From: Bryobacterales bacterium
GTDB lineage: Bacteria > Acidobacteriota > Terriglobia > Bryobacterales > Bryobacteraceae
Assembly (NCBI GenBank): GCA_016721425.1
Contig: JADKID010000005.1
Span: forward strand, 434,001 to 498,000
Direction: 5' to 3'
Length of the DNA: 64,000 nucleotides
Below, in pieces: positions 52,694-61,325 of this stretch (positions within the stretch are counted from its first letter, which is position 1; each line of letters begins with the position of its first letter). The translations under genes were made by a program, and so were the position numbers. The notes under the pieces are model-generated. The model was not told the DNA's origin, made no database searches, and saw nothing but the letters and a program-made list of their open reading frames with translations.

Positions 52694-53311
52694 GTGGCTT
52701 ACGGCGTGCTGGCGCTGCTATTTGCTCTCCCCCTGGCGGCGGCGGACATCGAGAACTGGAGTGGCGTCGAGTTGGAACTGGTGAACACCAACCGGTGGAT
52801 CCTGCGCACGCGCGGCGAGATCCGGACGGCCGATGCGTTTCGTCAGGTTTTGAACGTTCGGGGGATAGCAGATGTGCGCTACTCCGTGGCGCCGAAGTTC
52901 TCTCTGGTGAGCCGGTTTGACTACGTAGAGGGCAAGACCCGCATCGGCTGGGAGGAGGCGTCGCGGATCGGCGGCGGCTTCGAACTGCCGTTCCGGGGGG
53001 AATCGCGGACCTTCACGGCGCGAACGTTCGTGGAGCATAGCTGGCTGCCGCGGGGACAGACCTACGACCGTTTTCGGGAGCGGTTGGCGCTGCGCTGGAC
53101 GCGGGTCCCGCTCAAGCCGCAGGTGATGGCCGAGGTGCTGGCCGATTCGCAGGGGTGGGCGGCGATGCGGCCCTCGTTCACGGTATTGGTCCCGGTGGCG
53201 CAGTATGTGGAGCTCGACATGGGCTATCACTTTGAGTTTCGTCCCGGGCGGCTGGGCGGCAACCGGCAGATGGTCTACACATACTTACGTTTTCGGCGGC
53301 ATCCTCGCTGA
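52694..53311 (+). CDS. DUF2490 outer-membrane-type protein
   Basis: A 205-residue secreted protein, start GTG 52694, signal peptide MAYGVLALLFALPLAAADIE. The mature part has the DUF2490 pattern: WSGVELELVNTNRWILRTRG, RYSVAPKFSLVSRFDYVEGK, RTFTARTFVEHSW, FRERLALRW and a final barrel strand YTYLRFRRH. Members look like small outer-membrane barrels of unknown role. The comEC gene starts 42 bases later on the same strand. Confidence 0.8.
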   Translation: MAYGVLALLFALPLAAADIENWSGVELELVNTNRWILRTRGEIRTADAFRQVLNVRGIADVRYSVAPKFSLVSRFDYVEGKTRIGWEEASRIGGGFELPFRGESRTFTARTFVEHSWLPRGQTYDRFRERLALRWTRVPLKPQVMAEVLADSQGWAAMRPSFTVLVPVAQYVELDMGYHFEFRPGRLGGNRQMVYTYLRFRRHPR

Positions 53312-53353
53312 AGATCGCTTGAGAAGATCCGGCGCGGGCAGCCACTACACTGG

Positions 53354-55765
53354 GTGCAGCCGCGGATCCGGAACCCGCTGATCGGCCCCTTTGTCGCCTT
53401 CGCCGCCGGCATATTGCTGGCGAGGAAGGCGGAGTTTGGCGTGTCCGAGTGTCTGTGGTACGCGGTTGGTTTCGGACTGCTGGCAGGCGTGGGTGCGTGG
53501 TGGCGCAAGCCCTGGCTGAACTGGACGGGCATTGCTCTCTGCTGTGCCGCGCTGGGCGCGTTGGACGCCGCGTGGCATCAGCCGCCCGTGCGCCCGGCGG
53601 TGCTGGGAGGCAATGGCGTGCTCTCGGGCTGCGTGATGGAGCCGGCGGTCTGGCGGGGTGATCAGCGCCAATTCACGCTGGAGCTGCGCCCCGGAGTGCG
53701 GGTGAGGATCTCCACGCGCGACGGCACGGTCCCGCTGGAATACGGGACGCGGGTCCAGATTGCGGCCAAGGTACGGGAGACGCACGGATTCCGCAACCCG
53801 GGCGCGTTTGACCTGGAAGAGTGGATGGGGCGGCGCGGGATCTTCTGGCGCGGCACGGCGCCGCGCAACGCGATACCGCAGGTGCTGCCAGGGATCTGCG
53901 GCTCGCTTTGGCGTCGTCAAATAGAACGGCTGCGTGCCGCCGGCCTGGCACGGATCGATTCGCTCTACCCCGGCGACGGCTACCGCCAGGGCATGATGCG
54001 CGGGCTGTTGCTGGGCGACAAAAGCGGCATCCGGCGGGCGTGGATCGAGGATTTCCGCCGGACCGGCACCTACCACGCGCTGGTGATTTCGGGCAGCCAC
54101 ATCACGCTGGTCTGCGGCCTGCTCCTGTTCCTGCGCCGCCGTTACGGGCTGCTGGAGCGGCCCCTGCTGGTGATCTCCGCCGCGATCGCCTGGATCTACG
54201 CGCTGGCCGCCGGCGGCGATGCGCCCGTGCTGCGCGCCGCCGCTGGGTTCAGCCTCTTCGCCGTCTCCGCGTTCTACTTCCGCGAGGCGCGCCTGTTGAA
54301 TCTGCTGGCCGCCGTGGCGCTGGCGTTTGTCGCGGTGGATCCGGATCAACTCTTCGACGCTAGTTTTCAGCTCTCGTTCCTGGCGGTGGCTGCCTTGGGT
54401 GCGCTGCAGTGGAAGCCGGACCCGGTGGCGCGGCAGGTCTGGCGTCTGGAGCTGCGCCTGATCGCCGAGACGCTGCAACTGCTGGTGCGGGCGCCCATCG
54501 GTTGGTGCCAGGCGGTGGTGACCTATCCAACCGCGGCGGTGCGCTGGGCGTGGCAGGCCATACTGCTGTCTGGAGGGGTCCAGGTGGGCCTGGCGCTGCC
54601 GATGGCCATCTACTTCCACCGGCTCTCCCTCACGGGCCTGACGGCCAACCTGGCGGCCGTAATGCCCCTTTCCGGGGCCATTCCGTTGGGCTTTCTGGCG
54701 GTCTTCACGGGCTGGAGGTGGTCCGCCTGGCTGGCCGGCTGGCTGCTGACCCTGTCGCAGCGGATCGCCGCCTGGCACGCCGCCCTGGAGCCAGCCTGGC
54801 GCATCCCGGATCCGCCCTTGTGGCTCTCGCTGGTGCTGGCGGGCTCGCTGATCCTGCTGGCTGCGCGCATCCCGCGCGGCCGCTGGCTGTGGCTGCCCGG
54901 CGTGGTGTGCGCGGCGGCGCTAGGGCTGCTGATCTGGCACCCCTTTGCGCCGCAATTCACGCCCGGCGTGCTGGAGCTGACGGCGATCGACGTTGGCCAG
55001 GGTGAGAGCCTGCTGGTAGGCCTGCCGAATGGCCGGCTGGTGATGGTGGATGGCGGCGGCTTGCCGCAATTCCAGCGGCGTCAGGGCGACAACATGGACA
55101 TCGGAGAAGAGGTGGTTTCGCCCTATCTCTGGACCCGCGGCGTACGGCGGCTGGACGCCATTGCCGTTACACACCTGCATGACGATCATGCCGGCGGGGT
55201 GGGCGCGATGCTGGAAAACTTCCGCCCCCGCGAGCTGTGGGTGAGCTTCACACCGGACTCCGCCACTTGGCGCGCTCTGGCCGCCAAGGCGCAGGCGCTG
55301 GGCGTGACGGTGCGGGTTCGCAAGCAGGGCGACCGCTGGTCTCTGGGCGGCGTGGAGTGGCGGACCCTGGCCCCGGCGCGCGAGCAGGAATGGCGCGGCA
55401 AGGAGCAGAACAACGACTCGCTGGTACTCCGGTTGCAGCACGGGCGGCACGTCTTCCTGCTCACCGGCGACGCCGAAGCGGGCGTACAGCACCGGCTGCT
55501 GGAAGAGAATGAGCTCGGCCGCGTGGACGTGCTGAAGGTCTCGCATCACGGCAGCGGGCGATCCAACAGCGAGCCGTGGCTGGATACGCTACGGCCGTCC
55601 GTGGCGCTGATCTCCGCCGGCTGGCAAAACAGCTACGGCTTGCCCAGCCCGCGAGTGGTGGACGATCTGCGTCGCAACCACGCCTATGTGCTGCGCACCG
55701 ATCAGGACGGTGTCGTCACCGTGCGGAGCGATGGGTATGGACTATCGGTGGAACGGGGCCGCTAG
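53354..55765 (+). CDS. comEC: ComEC/Rec2 family DNA-uptake channel protein
   Basis: The 803-residue protein has two N-terminal hydrophobic helices, a soluble OB-like segment (about 60-190), and the Competence domain with many helices (about 210-530; GLLLGDKSGIRRAWIEDFRRTGTYHALVISGSHITL). It ends with a metallo-beta-lactamase-like domain (about 540-803; LTAIDVGQGESLLVGLPNGR, THLHDDHAGGV, LKVSHHGSGRSNS). It matches ComEC, which imports single-stranded DNA in natural transformation, including the C-terminal nuclease-like domain. The start is GTG 53354. Its stop overlaps the next convergent gene by 4 bases. Confidence 0.95.
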   Translation: MQPRIRNPLIGPFVAFAAGILLARKAEFGVSECLWYAVGFGLLAGVGAWWRKPWLNWTGIALCCAALGALDAAWHQPPVRPAVLGGNGVLSGCVMEPAVWRGDQRQFTLELRPGVRVRISTRDGTVPLEYGTRVQIAAKVRETHGFRNPGAFDLEEWMGRRGIFWRGTAPRNAIPQVLPGICGSLWRRQIERLRAAGLARIDSLYPGDGYRQGMMRGLLLGDKSGIRRAWIEDFRRTGTYHALVISGSHITLVCGLLLFLRRRYGLLERPLLVISAAIAWIYALAAGGDAPVLRAAAGFSLFAVSAFYFREARLLNLLAAVALAFVAVDPDQLFDASFQLSFLAVAALGALQWKPDPVARQVWRLELRLIAETLQLLVRAPIGWCQAVVTYPTAAVRWAWQAILLSGGVQVGLALPMAIYFHRLSLTGLTANLAAVMPLSGAIPLGFLAVFTGWRWSAWLAGWLLTLSQRIAAWHAALEPAWRIPDPPLWLSLVLAGSLILLAARIPRGRWLWLPGVVCAAALGLLIWHPFAPQFTPGVLELTAIDVGQGESLLVGLPNGRLVMVDGGGLPQFQRRQGDNMDIGEEVVSPYLWTRGVRRLDAIAVTHLHDDHAGGVGAMLENFRPRELWVSFTPDSATWRALAAKAQALGVTVRVRKQGDRWSLGGVEWRTLAPAREQEWRGKEQNNDSLVLRLQHGRHVFLLTGDAEAGVQHRLLEENELGRVDVLKVSHHGSGRSNSEPWLDTLRPSVALISAGWQNSYGLPSPRVVDDLRRNHAYVLRTDQDGVVTVRSDGYGLSVERGR

Positions 55766-56028
55766 GCGGGCTCACCACTTTCCGGCGGAAGGCCCTGCTG
55801 GGCGTCTTTGACGATCTGAATCGCTTCCTGCAACTGGGATTGGGGAACCAGAATCTCGTACGGTAGATTCGGCATCTGGCTGGCGCCCACCACCATCACC
55901 TGGATGCCGTTCGCCTCCAGCAGGGTCTTCACCGACAGAGTTTCCATTTCGGAAAGCTCCAGTTCCAGCCCGCCCTCGGTGAGAGGCACGAGGTTCACGT
56001 CAGCCTGAGAGTTCATGGAATCGCTCAT
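55762..56028 (-). CDS. DUF2007 putative signal-transducing protein
   Basis: An 88-residue acidic protein: LVPLTEGGLELELSEMETLS, LLEANGIQVMVVGASQMPNL, PYEILVPQSQLQEAIQIVKDA. This is the ferredoxin-like DUF2007 fold, common as a small regulatory domain. The start is the ATG at 56028 with GGAGG 5 bases upstream; a longer start four codons further out is possible. Its stop overlaps comEC tail to tail by 4 bases. The role is unknown. Confidence 0.8.
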   Translation of the reverse strand: MSDSMNSQADVNLVPLTEGGLELELSEMETLSVKTLLEANGIQVMVVGASQMPNLPYEILVPQSQLQEAIQIVKDAQQGLPPESGEPA

Positions 56029-56107
56029 GCGGACCTCCACCCTGATTGTACGCGCCTTCCCGGCGGATCACGCGGAAGATACAATGACCTCAGGAGGCTT
56101 TTCTTTT

Positions 56108-56380
56108 ATGTACGAAGAATTTGAAGAGACCGGTGGTAAAGCGCTTTGGTTTGTGGCCGGCGCTGCCGTGGGCGCGACCATCGCCCTGTTGTTCGCTCCG
56201 TCATCGGGCCGCGTGACGCGCCGCCGCATCAGCCGCGCCGCCGCCCAGGGCAAGGATTCGCTGGCCGACACCGGTCGCGAACTGGCCGACAAGAGCCGCG
56301 ACCTGTACGAAAAAGGCCGCCGTATTGCTGACGACGCCGCCGACATGTTCGAGCGCGGCAAGAAGATGGTGGAAGGCTGA
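56108..56380 (+). CDS. YtxH-domain small membrane-anchored protein
   Basis: A 90-residue protein with one hydrophobic segment (ALWFVAGAAVGATIALLFAPSSG) and a charged, helical tail (ISRAAAQGKDSLADTGRELA, DKSRDLYEKGRRIADDAADM). This is the YtxH/gas-vesicle-like general-stress layout with APxSG after the helix. AGGAGG lies 10 bases before ATG 56108. Such proteins are linked to envelope stress in several bacteria; no direct function is known. The P5C dehydrogenase gene starts 5 bases after its stop. Confidence 0.82.
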   Translation: MYEEFEETGGKALWFVAGAAVGATIALLFAPSSGRVTRRRISRAAAQGKDSLADTGRELADKSRDLYEKGRRIADDAADMFERGKKMVEG

Positions 56381-56385
56381 ACTGA

Positions 56386-57939
56386 ATGCGTCTCTGCGAA
56401 TTTAAGAACGAGCCGTACGCCGACTTTTCGAAACCCGAAAACGCTCAACCGATGCGTGCGGCTCTGGCGGCGGTGCGCGCCGAATTCGGAAAGACGTACG
56501 ACCTCCGGATCGGTGGCGGCCAATACCAGACAGGCGACCTGCTGACCTCAGTGAACCCGTCGAATCCGGCGGAGGTGATTGGCCTTCACCACAAGGCCAC
56601 ATCGGAACTGGCCAATCAGGCCATCGCCGTGGCTGACGCTTATTTCCCCACGTGGGCGGCCGTACCCATGGCCGAGCGCGTGGCATTACTCCGCAAAGCG
56701 ACGGAGATCCTGAAGCGGCGCAAACAGGAGTTCAACGCCTGGCTCGTTTACGAGTCCGGCAAGAGCTGGGCGGAGGCGGAGGCCGACGTCAGCGAAGCCA
56801 TCGATTTCTGTGATTACTACGCGCTGCTGGCCGAGCGCCTGGCCTCGCCCGAAGCGCTGGTGCAGTTGCCCGGCGAGCACGGCGAGCTGCGGTATCTGCC
56901 ACTGGGCGTGGGCATCATCATTCCGCCGTGGAACTTCCCGCTGGCGATCCTGGCCGGTATGACTGTGGCGGCGCTGGTCGTCGGAAACACCGTGGTGGTG
57001 AAGCCGTCGTCAGATACGCCCACCATCGCCGCCAAATTCGCCGAAGTGCTGGCCGAGGCCGGCTTCCCGGAGCACTGCTACACCATGATGGTGGGCAGTG
57101 GCGCCGAGGTGGGTGACCTGCTGGTGACGCACCCGCGCACGCGCTTCATCTGCTTCACCGGCTCGCGCGAAGTGGGCCTGCGCATCAACGAGCTAGCCGC
57201 CAAAACGGTCAAGGGCCAGATCTGGATCAAGCGTGTCATCGCCGAGATGGGCGGCAAGGACTCCATCATCGTCGATGAAGAGGCGGATCTGGAGGCGGCC
57301 GCGCAGGGCGTAGTGTGGAGCGCCTTTGGCTATCAGGGCCAGAAATGCTCCGCCTGCTCGCGGGCCATCGTGAGCGAGAAGCTCTACGATGCGTTCCTGG
57401 AGAAGGTCAAGACCAAGGTGGAGGCGCTCACCCTCGGGCAGGCTGACGATCCGGCCAACTACATGGGGCCGGTGATCAGCGAGCGCTCGATGAAGACGAT
57501 CCTCAACTACATCGAGATCGGGAAGCAGGAGGGGCGGCTGATCACCGGCGGCCAACGCGCGGCCGGGGATGGCTATTACATTGCGCCCACGGTGATCGCC
57601 GACATCACAGCGGACTCACGGATCTTCCAGGAGGAGATCTTCGGGCCGGTGCTCGCCGTCACCAAGGCGCGCGATTTCGAACACGCCCTCGCCCTCGCCA
57701 ACGACAGCGAGTATGGCCTGACAGGCGCGATGTACTCCCGCAATCCGGAGAAGATCCGCGCCGCGAAGGACCGGTTCTTCGTCGGGAACCTCTACATCAA
57801 CCGGAAGTGCACCGGAGCGATGGTGGGCGCGCATCCATTTGGCGGCTTCAACATGTCCGGCACGGATTCCAAAGCAGGCGGCCCGGATTACCTGCTGTGG
57901 TTCGTGCAGGCGAAGTCCATTGCTGAAAGGCAGCTCTGA
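56386..57939 (+). CDS. rocA: L-glutamate gamma-semialdehyde (P5C) dehydrogenase
   Basis: A 517-residue aldehyde dehydrogenase that oxidises glutamate semialdehyde to glutamate with NAD+. It shows GVGIIIPPWNFPLAILAGM near residues 175-193, VKPSSDTP, GSREVGLRI, the EMGGKDSIIV motif with the general-base Glu, and the catalytic Cys321 in YQGQKCSACS. The GYQGQKCSA version and the short N-terminal FKNEPYADFS lead are typical of the RocA/PutA-type P5C dehydrogenases. With the arginase at 10.3 kb the genome could degrade arginine to glutamate, although no ornithine aminotransferase is in the window. Confidence 0.93.
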   Translation: MRLCEFKNEPYADFSKPENAQPMRAALAAVRAEFGKTYDLRIGGGQYQTGDLLTSVNPSNPAEVIGLHHKATSELANQAIAVADAYFPTWAAVPMAERVALLRKATEILKRRKQEFNAWLVYESGKSWAEAEADVSEAIDFCDYYALLAERLASPEALVQLPGEHGELRYLPLGVGIIIPPWNFPLAILAGMTVAALVVGNTVVVKPSSDTPTIAAKFAEVLAEAGFPEHCYTMMVGSGAEVGDLLVTHPRTRFICFTGSREVGLRINELAAKTVKGQIWIKRVIAEMGGKDSIIVDEEADLEAAAQGVVWSAFGYQGQKCSACSRAIVSEKLYDAFLEKVKTKVEALTLGQADDPANYMGPVISERSMKTILNYIEIGKQEGRLITGGQRAAGDGYYIAPTVIADITADSRIFQEEIFGPVLAVTKARDFEHALALANDSEYGLTGAMYSRNPEKIRAAKDRFFVGNLYINRKCTGAMVGAHPFGGFNMSGTDSKAGGPDYLLWFVQAKSIAERQL

Positions 57940-57947
57940 GCTATACT
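57920..57947 (+). promoter_or_regulatory. Candidate promoter at the end of rocA
   Basis: TTGCTG (57920-57925) and TATACT (57942-57947) are 16 bases apart. The -35 lies inside rocA and the -10 just after its stop. A start near 57954 would produce a short RNA ending at the UUCG terminator. Confidence 0.4.
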
Positions 57948-57953
57948 GTGGTG

Positions 57954-58055
57954 AGTAACCCCGGCAAGAAGGGGACCATCACGTTTTAGATCCAGGGTCA
58001 AATCCGACCAACGTGGCGAGGGGCGAGGCTTCGGCTTCGCCCCTCTCCTTTTTTT
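57954..58055 (+). ncRNA. Candidate structured small RNA (~100 nt) of unknown class
   Basis: The region between the candidate promoter and a strong terminator has no reading frame but contains competing structures. CCCC/GGGG closes a short stem within the part 57948-57982, and CACGTT (57980-57985) can pair with AACGTG (58010-58015). The latter uses bases of the outer part of the first stem (57976-57982), so the two are mutually exclusive. It may be an independent small RNA or a 3'-UTR-derived one. I do not recognise a known riboswitch class. Confidence 0.35.
58018..58055 (+). terminator. Strong intrinsic terminator with UUCG loop
   Basis: GAGGGGCGA (58018-58026) pairs perfectly with TCGCCCCTC (58037-58045). 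The stem extends inward by two GC pairs and a wobble to a UUCG loop, and a run of seven T (58049-58055) follows. The T-run reaches the stop codon of the convergent DUF2961 gene. Confidence 0.88.
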
Positions 58056-59199
58056 AGCGTGATAGCCAACGCTTCGAGAGCGGCGGGAAATCCGGATACC
58101 GGGCGTGCGGCTCGCGCTGATACCAGAACGCCACGGAAGCGATGTCGTCCGCCAGAGGCTGGTAGCGATTGTTCGGCAGCCAGCCCAACGCCTGAATCGT
58201 CAGGCGCAGATCCTGGTGGAACACAATCGGGTCCATGATGTGCCAGCGGTAGAGGCTCCACTTGGGCGGGCCGTCCTTGCCGGCGTACACCTGCGCGGCA
58301 CCGACATACGCTGTGGAGAACGAGTTGGGAAACCCGTAACTGGCTCCGAAGTAGTCCTCCGTGCCGGTACCGGCGAGAGTCGGAAATTTCGTATCGCCGT
58401 CGAGGAAGAACTTCACCTCGCCCTCGCCAAACCAGCCGTCCGAGAGCTGCATCCACGCCAGGAACGTCCCCACATACTGCCCTTCGCCCTTCACGCCGTC
58501 GAGAATGACGTACTCCGGATGGTTGCGGTCCGTGGTGGCGCGTCTCCACTGCGCGTGAAAGTAGCCGGCGTCCTCGGGCACGTCCACTTTCTGAAAGTCG
58601 ATCTGATACGTCAGCAGGCCCACGGGCTTGTCGGAATCATTGGTAAAAGTGATGCGGGCGTGCTTGCGGAAGGGCATGCGCCAATAGCAGTTCATGGCCG
58701 ATTTCGGATTGACCACGACGGCCAGGGAGTTCACCGGCGCGTAGATCTCATGTCCGATGGCGAAGAAGTCCGTCAGCGGCGCCTCCACGGACGGTGTCTC
58801 CTCACCATCCCAGTAGAATCGCAGCACGCCGGCGCGGCCGTTGCCCTTCCAGTCCGGCGCGGTGGCCATCCAGATGTGCTGGATTACGCCGGGGCCGGCG
58901 GCGTCCATGATGGTCACCGTAGAGCGGGCGCCCACCTTGATGAACGGCCGGACCTTCCAGCCCTGGCCCAGGTCCATCGCGGCGTCGGAGAAGGCGAGGT
59001 CCGGATCGGCCGGATTTGGAATCGCCATGGCGCCCTTCCCCTTCTCGCCGGTGGGATTCTCGGGAGACACCATGCGCGTCTCGGCCTTCGGATTCAACTG
59101 CGGCAGTGATTCCAGGCCGCCGCGGGACCAGGGCTGGCCGGAGGCCGCCGAGGCGAGCATCACCCCAATTCCGATGCTGATCCAACTCTTGAAACTCAT
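58054..59199 (-). CDS. DUF2961 domain secreted protein (probable glycoside hydrolase-like)
   Basis: A 381-residue secreted protein with signal peptide MSFKSWISIGIGVMLASAASGQ. The DUF2961 core is recognised from VTIMDAAGPGVIQHIWMATA, VLRFYWDGEETPSVEAPLTD, AMNCYWRMPFRKHARITF and the GTGTEDYFGASYGF motif near residue 280. The domain is a beta-sandwich related to glycoside hydrolases; recent relatives include difructose-dianhydride or arabinan-related enzymes, but the activity here is unknown. ATG 59199 is chosen for the signal peptide. It diverges from the exported dehydratase gene with 90 bases between starts. Confidence 0.85.
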   Translation of the reverse strand: MSFKSWISIGIGVMLASAASGQPWSRGGLESLPQLNPKAETRMVSPENPTGEKGKGAMAIPNPADPDLAFSDAAMDLGQGWKVRPFIKVGARSTVTIMDAAGPGVIQHIWMATAPDWKGNGRAGVLRFYWDGEETPSVEAPLTDFFAIGHEIYAPVNSLAVVVNPKSAMNCYWRMPFRKHARITFTNDSDKPVGLLTYQIDFQKVDVPEDAGYFHAQWRRATTDRNHPEYVILDGVKGEGQYVGTFLAWMQLSDGWFGEGEVKFFLDGDTKFPTLAGTGTEDYFGASYGFPNSFSTAYVGAAQVYAGKDGPPKWSLYRWHIMDPIVFHQDLRLTIQALGWLPNNRYQPLADDIASVAFWYQREPHARYPDFPPLSKRWLSR

Positions 59200-59289
59200 G
59201 ACGATTTTCTTCCCTTCCGGACGGCAACGAGCCACAGGCAATGAGCCACAGTGTACCCCTATCGCCGCCGTTTCGGATATGATCTCGCC

Positions 59290-60531
59290 ATGCCACAGTC
59301 CCGCCGCAACTTCCTGCGGGCCGCCCCGCTCGCCCTTCCTGCCCTCTCGGCCGCGCTCCAGGCGCAGAGTTCGCCCTACCGCCGGCCGAAACTGAAGATC
59401 ACCGATATACGCACGGCGCAGGTGCGCGGACACGGCTATCAGCTCCATGTGCGCATCTACACGGACCAGGGGATCTTCGGCCACGGCGAGGCGACGGACT
59501 CGATCCTCGGCGGCGTGCCGCTGGTTCGCAGCTTCCGCAACGCGCTGATCGGCCAGGACCCGCTGAACGTGGAAGCCCTATGGGAGCGCATCCGCGTGAA
59601 TGGCATCTTCGCCGGAGCGCAGGGCGGTCAGTATGTCACGGCACTGACGGCAGTGGAGATCGCGTTGTGGGACCTCGCCGGCAAGGCGCTCGGCGTGCCC
59701 ATTTACCAACTGCTGGGCGGCAAGGTGCGGGACCGCATCCGGGTGTATTGCGACTCAGCCAACCACCACCCCGACGATCCGCTGGCGCCGCAGAAGCTCA
59801 AAGAGATCGAAACCATGGGCTTTACCGCGCTCAAGATCGACATCGACGAAGCTCGCGATCCCAACCGCTTCGACCGCGTCAACTGGACGGCCAACAACGC
59901 CGAGATCGACCGCATGGTGAAAGAGGTCGCCTTTGTACGCGGATCCGTCGACAAGCGGCTCGACCTGGCCGTCGATATGCACGGCCGCTACGACGCTACC
60001 ACCGGCAAACGCATGGCGATCGAACTGGAGCCCTTCAGGCTGTTGTGGTTGGAGGAACCGGTTCCGGCGGAAAATGTCGATGCCATGCGCGACATCCGCC
60101 AGTCCACGAAGACGCCCATCTGCTGCGGCGAGAATCTCTTCCTGCGTCACGGATTCCGCGAGGTTCTGGAGAAGCGTGCCGCCGATATCATCATGCCGGA
60201 CATTCAGAAGTGCGGCGGATTGTTGGAAGCCCGCAAGATCGCCGACATGGCACACACCTACTACGTGCCCGTGGCGCCCCACTGCGTGGTCTCCCCCATC
60301 GGCACCATGGCCTCGGCCCATGTCTGCGCGGCCATTCCCAATTTCCTCGTTCTGGAGTGGCACTGGATCTCGCGCCTGCCGGTGTGGAAGAGTTTCGTCA
60401 AGGAAGGCGAGATCATCGAGAAGGGCTTCATCACGCTGCCGGACCGTGCCGGCATCGGCGTGGAGATGGACGAGGCGGCCGCCCGCAAGGTGCAGGTGCC
60501 GAACACGCCATGGTTTGAAGAGGGCGTCTGA
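59290..60531 (+). CDS. Tat-exported mandelate racemase / muconate lactonizing enzyme family protein
   Basis: A 413-residue enolase-superfamily protein, galactonate-dehydratase-like. The N-terminus PQSRRNFLRAAPLALPALSA is a Tat signal with an SRRNFL motif. The capping domain is followed by the barrel: a likely base Lys (GFTALKIDID), metal ligands Asp in LAVDMHGRY, Glu in LWLEEPVP and Glu in CCGENLF, and a His in APHCVVSPIG. Such enzymes dehydrate or racemise sugar acids. Export is unusual for this family and implies a periplasmic step. The RraA-type aldolase gene follows 42 bases later. Confidence 0.9.
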   Translation: MPQSRRNFLRAAPLALPALSAALQAQSSPYRRPKLKITDIRTAQVRGHGYQLHVRIYTDQGIFGHGEATDSILGGVPLVRSFRNALIGQDPLNVEALWERIRVNGIFAGAQGGQYVTALTAVEIALWDLAGKALGVPIYQLLGGKVRDRIRVYCDSANHHPDDPLAPQKLKEIETMGFTALKIDIDEARDPNRFDRVNWTANNAEIDRMVKEVAFVRGSVDKRLDLAVDMHGRYDATTGKRMAIELEPFRLLWLEEPVPAENVDAMRDIRQSTKTPICCGENLFLRHGFREVLEKRAADIIMPDIQKCGGLLEARKIADMAHTYYVPVAPHCVVSPIGTMASAHVCAAIPNFLVLEWHWISRLPVWKSFVKEGEIIEKGFITLPDRAGIGVEMDEAAARKVQVPNTPWFEEGV

Positions 60532-60573
60532 TCCCGGAACTGCGCGACGATTAGGAACTGGAGAACAAGAACT

Positions 60574-61320
60574 ATGACACGTAGACGCGCCTTGCTTTTG
60601 AGCCTGCCCCTGACTGGTGTGCTGGCCCTGGTTGGCTTTCAGGCGGCCAAAAAGCCCGTTGTGATGGAGGACCCGCTCATCGCCGGCTTCCGCAAGACCA
60701 CGGTGGCCAGTGTGGCCGACGCAGTGGATCAGGTCTGCGGGAAGCGCGGCTTCCTATCACACAAGATCCGGCCCGTAGTGCAGGGCGTCATTGTGGGCCG
60801 CGCCATCACCGCGCTGATCAAGCCGGCGCCGCCGGAGAAGGCCACGCCGCAACTGGCAGTGAAGCACTCCACGGAGATGATCGACAACTCCAAGCCCGGC
60901 GAAGTGGGCGTCATCGTGATGGAGGATGGCCTGGACGTAGCGGCCATCGGCGGTTTGATGGCCACAGCCGCGAAGTCGCGCGGCATGGCCGGCATGATCC
61001 TCGATGGCGGTGTGCGGGACGTGCAGGAGATTCGAGGCCTGGGCCTGCCGGTCTATGCCGCCAGCATCTCACCCGCGACCGCCGTAGGCCGCTACGCCAG
61101 CGTGGCTGCCAATATCCCCGTGCAGTGTGGCGGTGTGACGATCACCCCGGGCGATATCCTGGTCGCCAACGAGGACGGCATCGTCGCCGTGCCCAAGGAC
61201 AAAGCGCAGGAAGTACTGAAGCGCGCCATCGAGATCGACGAGCGCGAGACGAAGATGGTGCCCATGATCAAGCAGCAGAAGTCGCTCTCGAAAGTGATCG
61301 CAATCTTCAACCGGATCTGA
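60574..61320 (+). CDS. RraA family protein (HMG/CHA aldolase-like) with export signal
   Basis: A 248-residue protein beginning MTRRRALLLSLPLTGVLALV, a membrane-targeting signal. The core shows RraA/aldolase motifs: TTVASVADAVD near residues 42-52, VIVGRAITALI, GEVGVIVMEDGLDVAAIGGL, MILDGGVRDVQEIRGLGLPV with the conserved Arg-Asp pair, and GVTITPGDILVANEDGIVAV. Class II pyruvate aldolases of this fold split 4-hydroxy-2-oxo acids; RraA itself inhibits RNase E. Next to an exported dehydratase, a sugar-acid aldolase role is more likely. The convergent sulfatase stops 6 bases beyond its end. Confidence 0.87.
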   Translation: MTRRRALLLSLPLTGVLALVGFQAAKKPVVMEDPLIAGFRKTTVASVADAVDQVCGKRGFLSHKIRPVVQGVIVGRAITALIKPAPPEKATPQLAVKHSTEMIDNSKPGEVGVIVMEDGLDVAAIGGLMATAAKSRGMAGMILDGGVRDVQEIRGLGLPVYAASISPATAVGRYASVAANIPVQCGGVTITPGDILVANEDGIVAVPKDKAQEVLKRAIEIDERETKMVPMIKQQKSLSKVIAIFNRI

Positions 61321-61325
61321 GCGCG

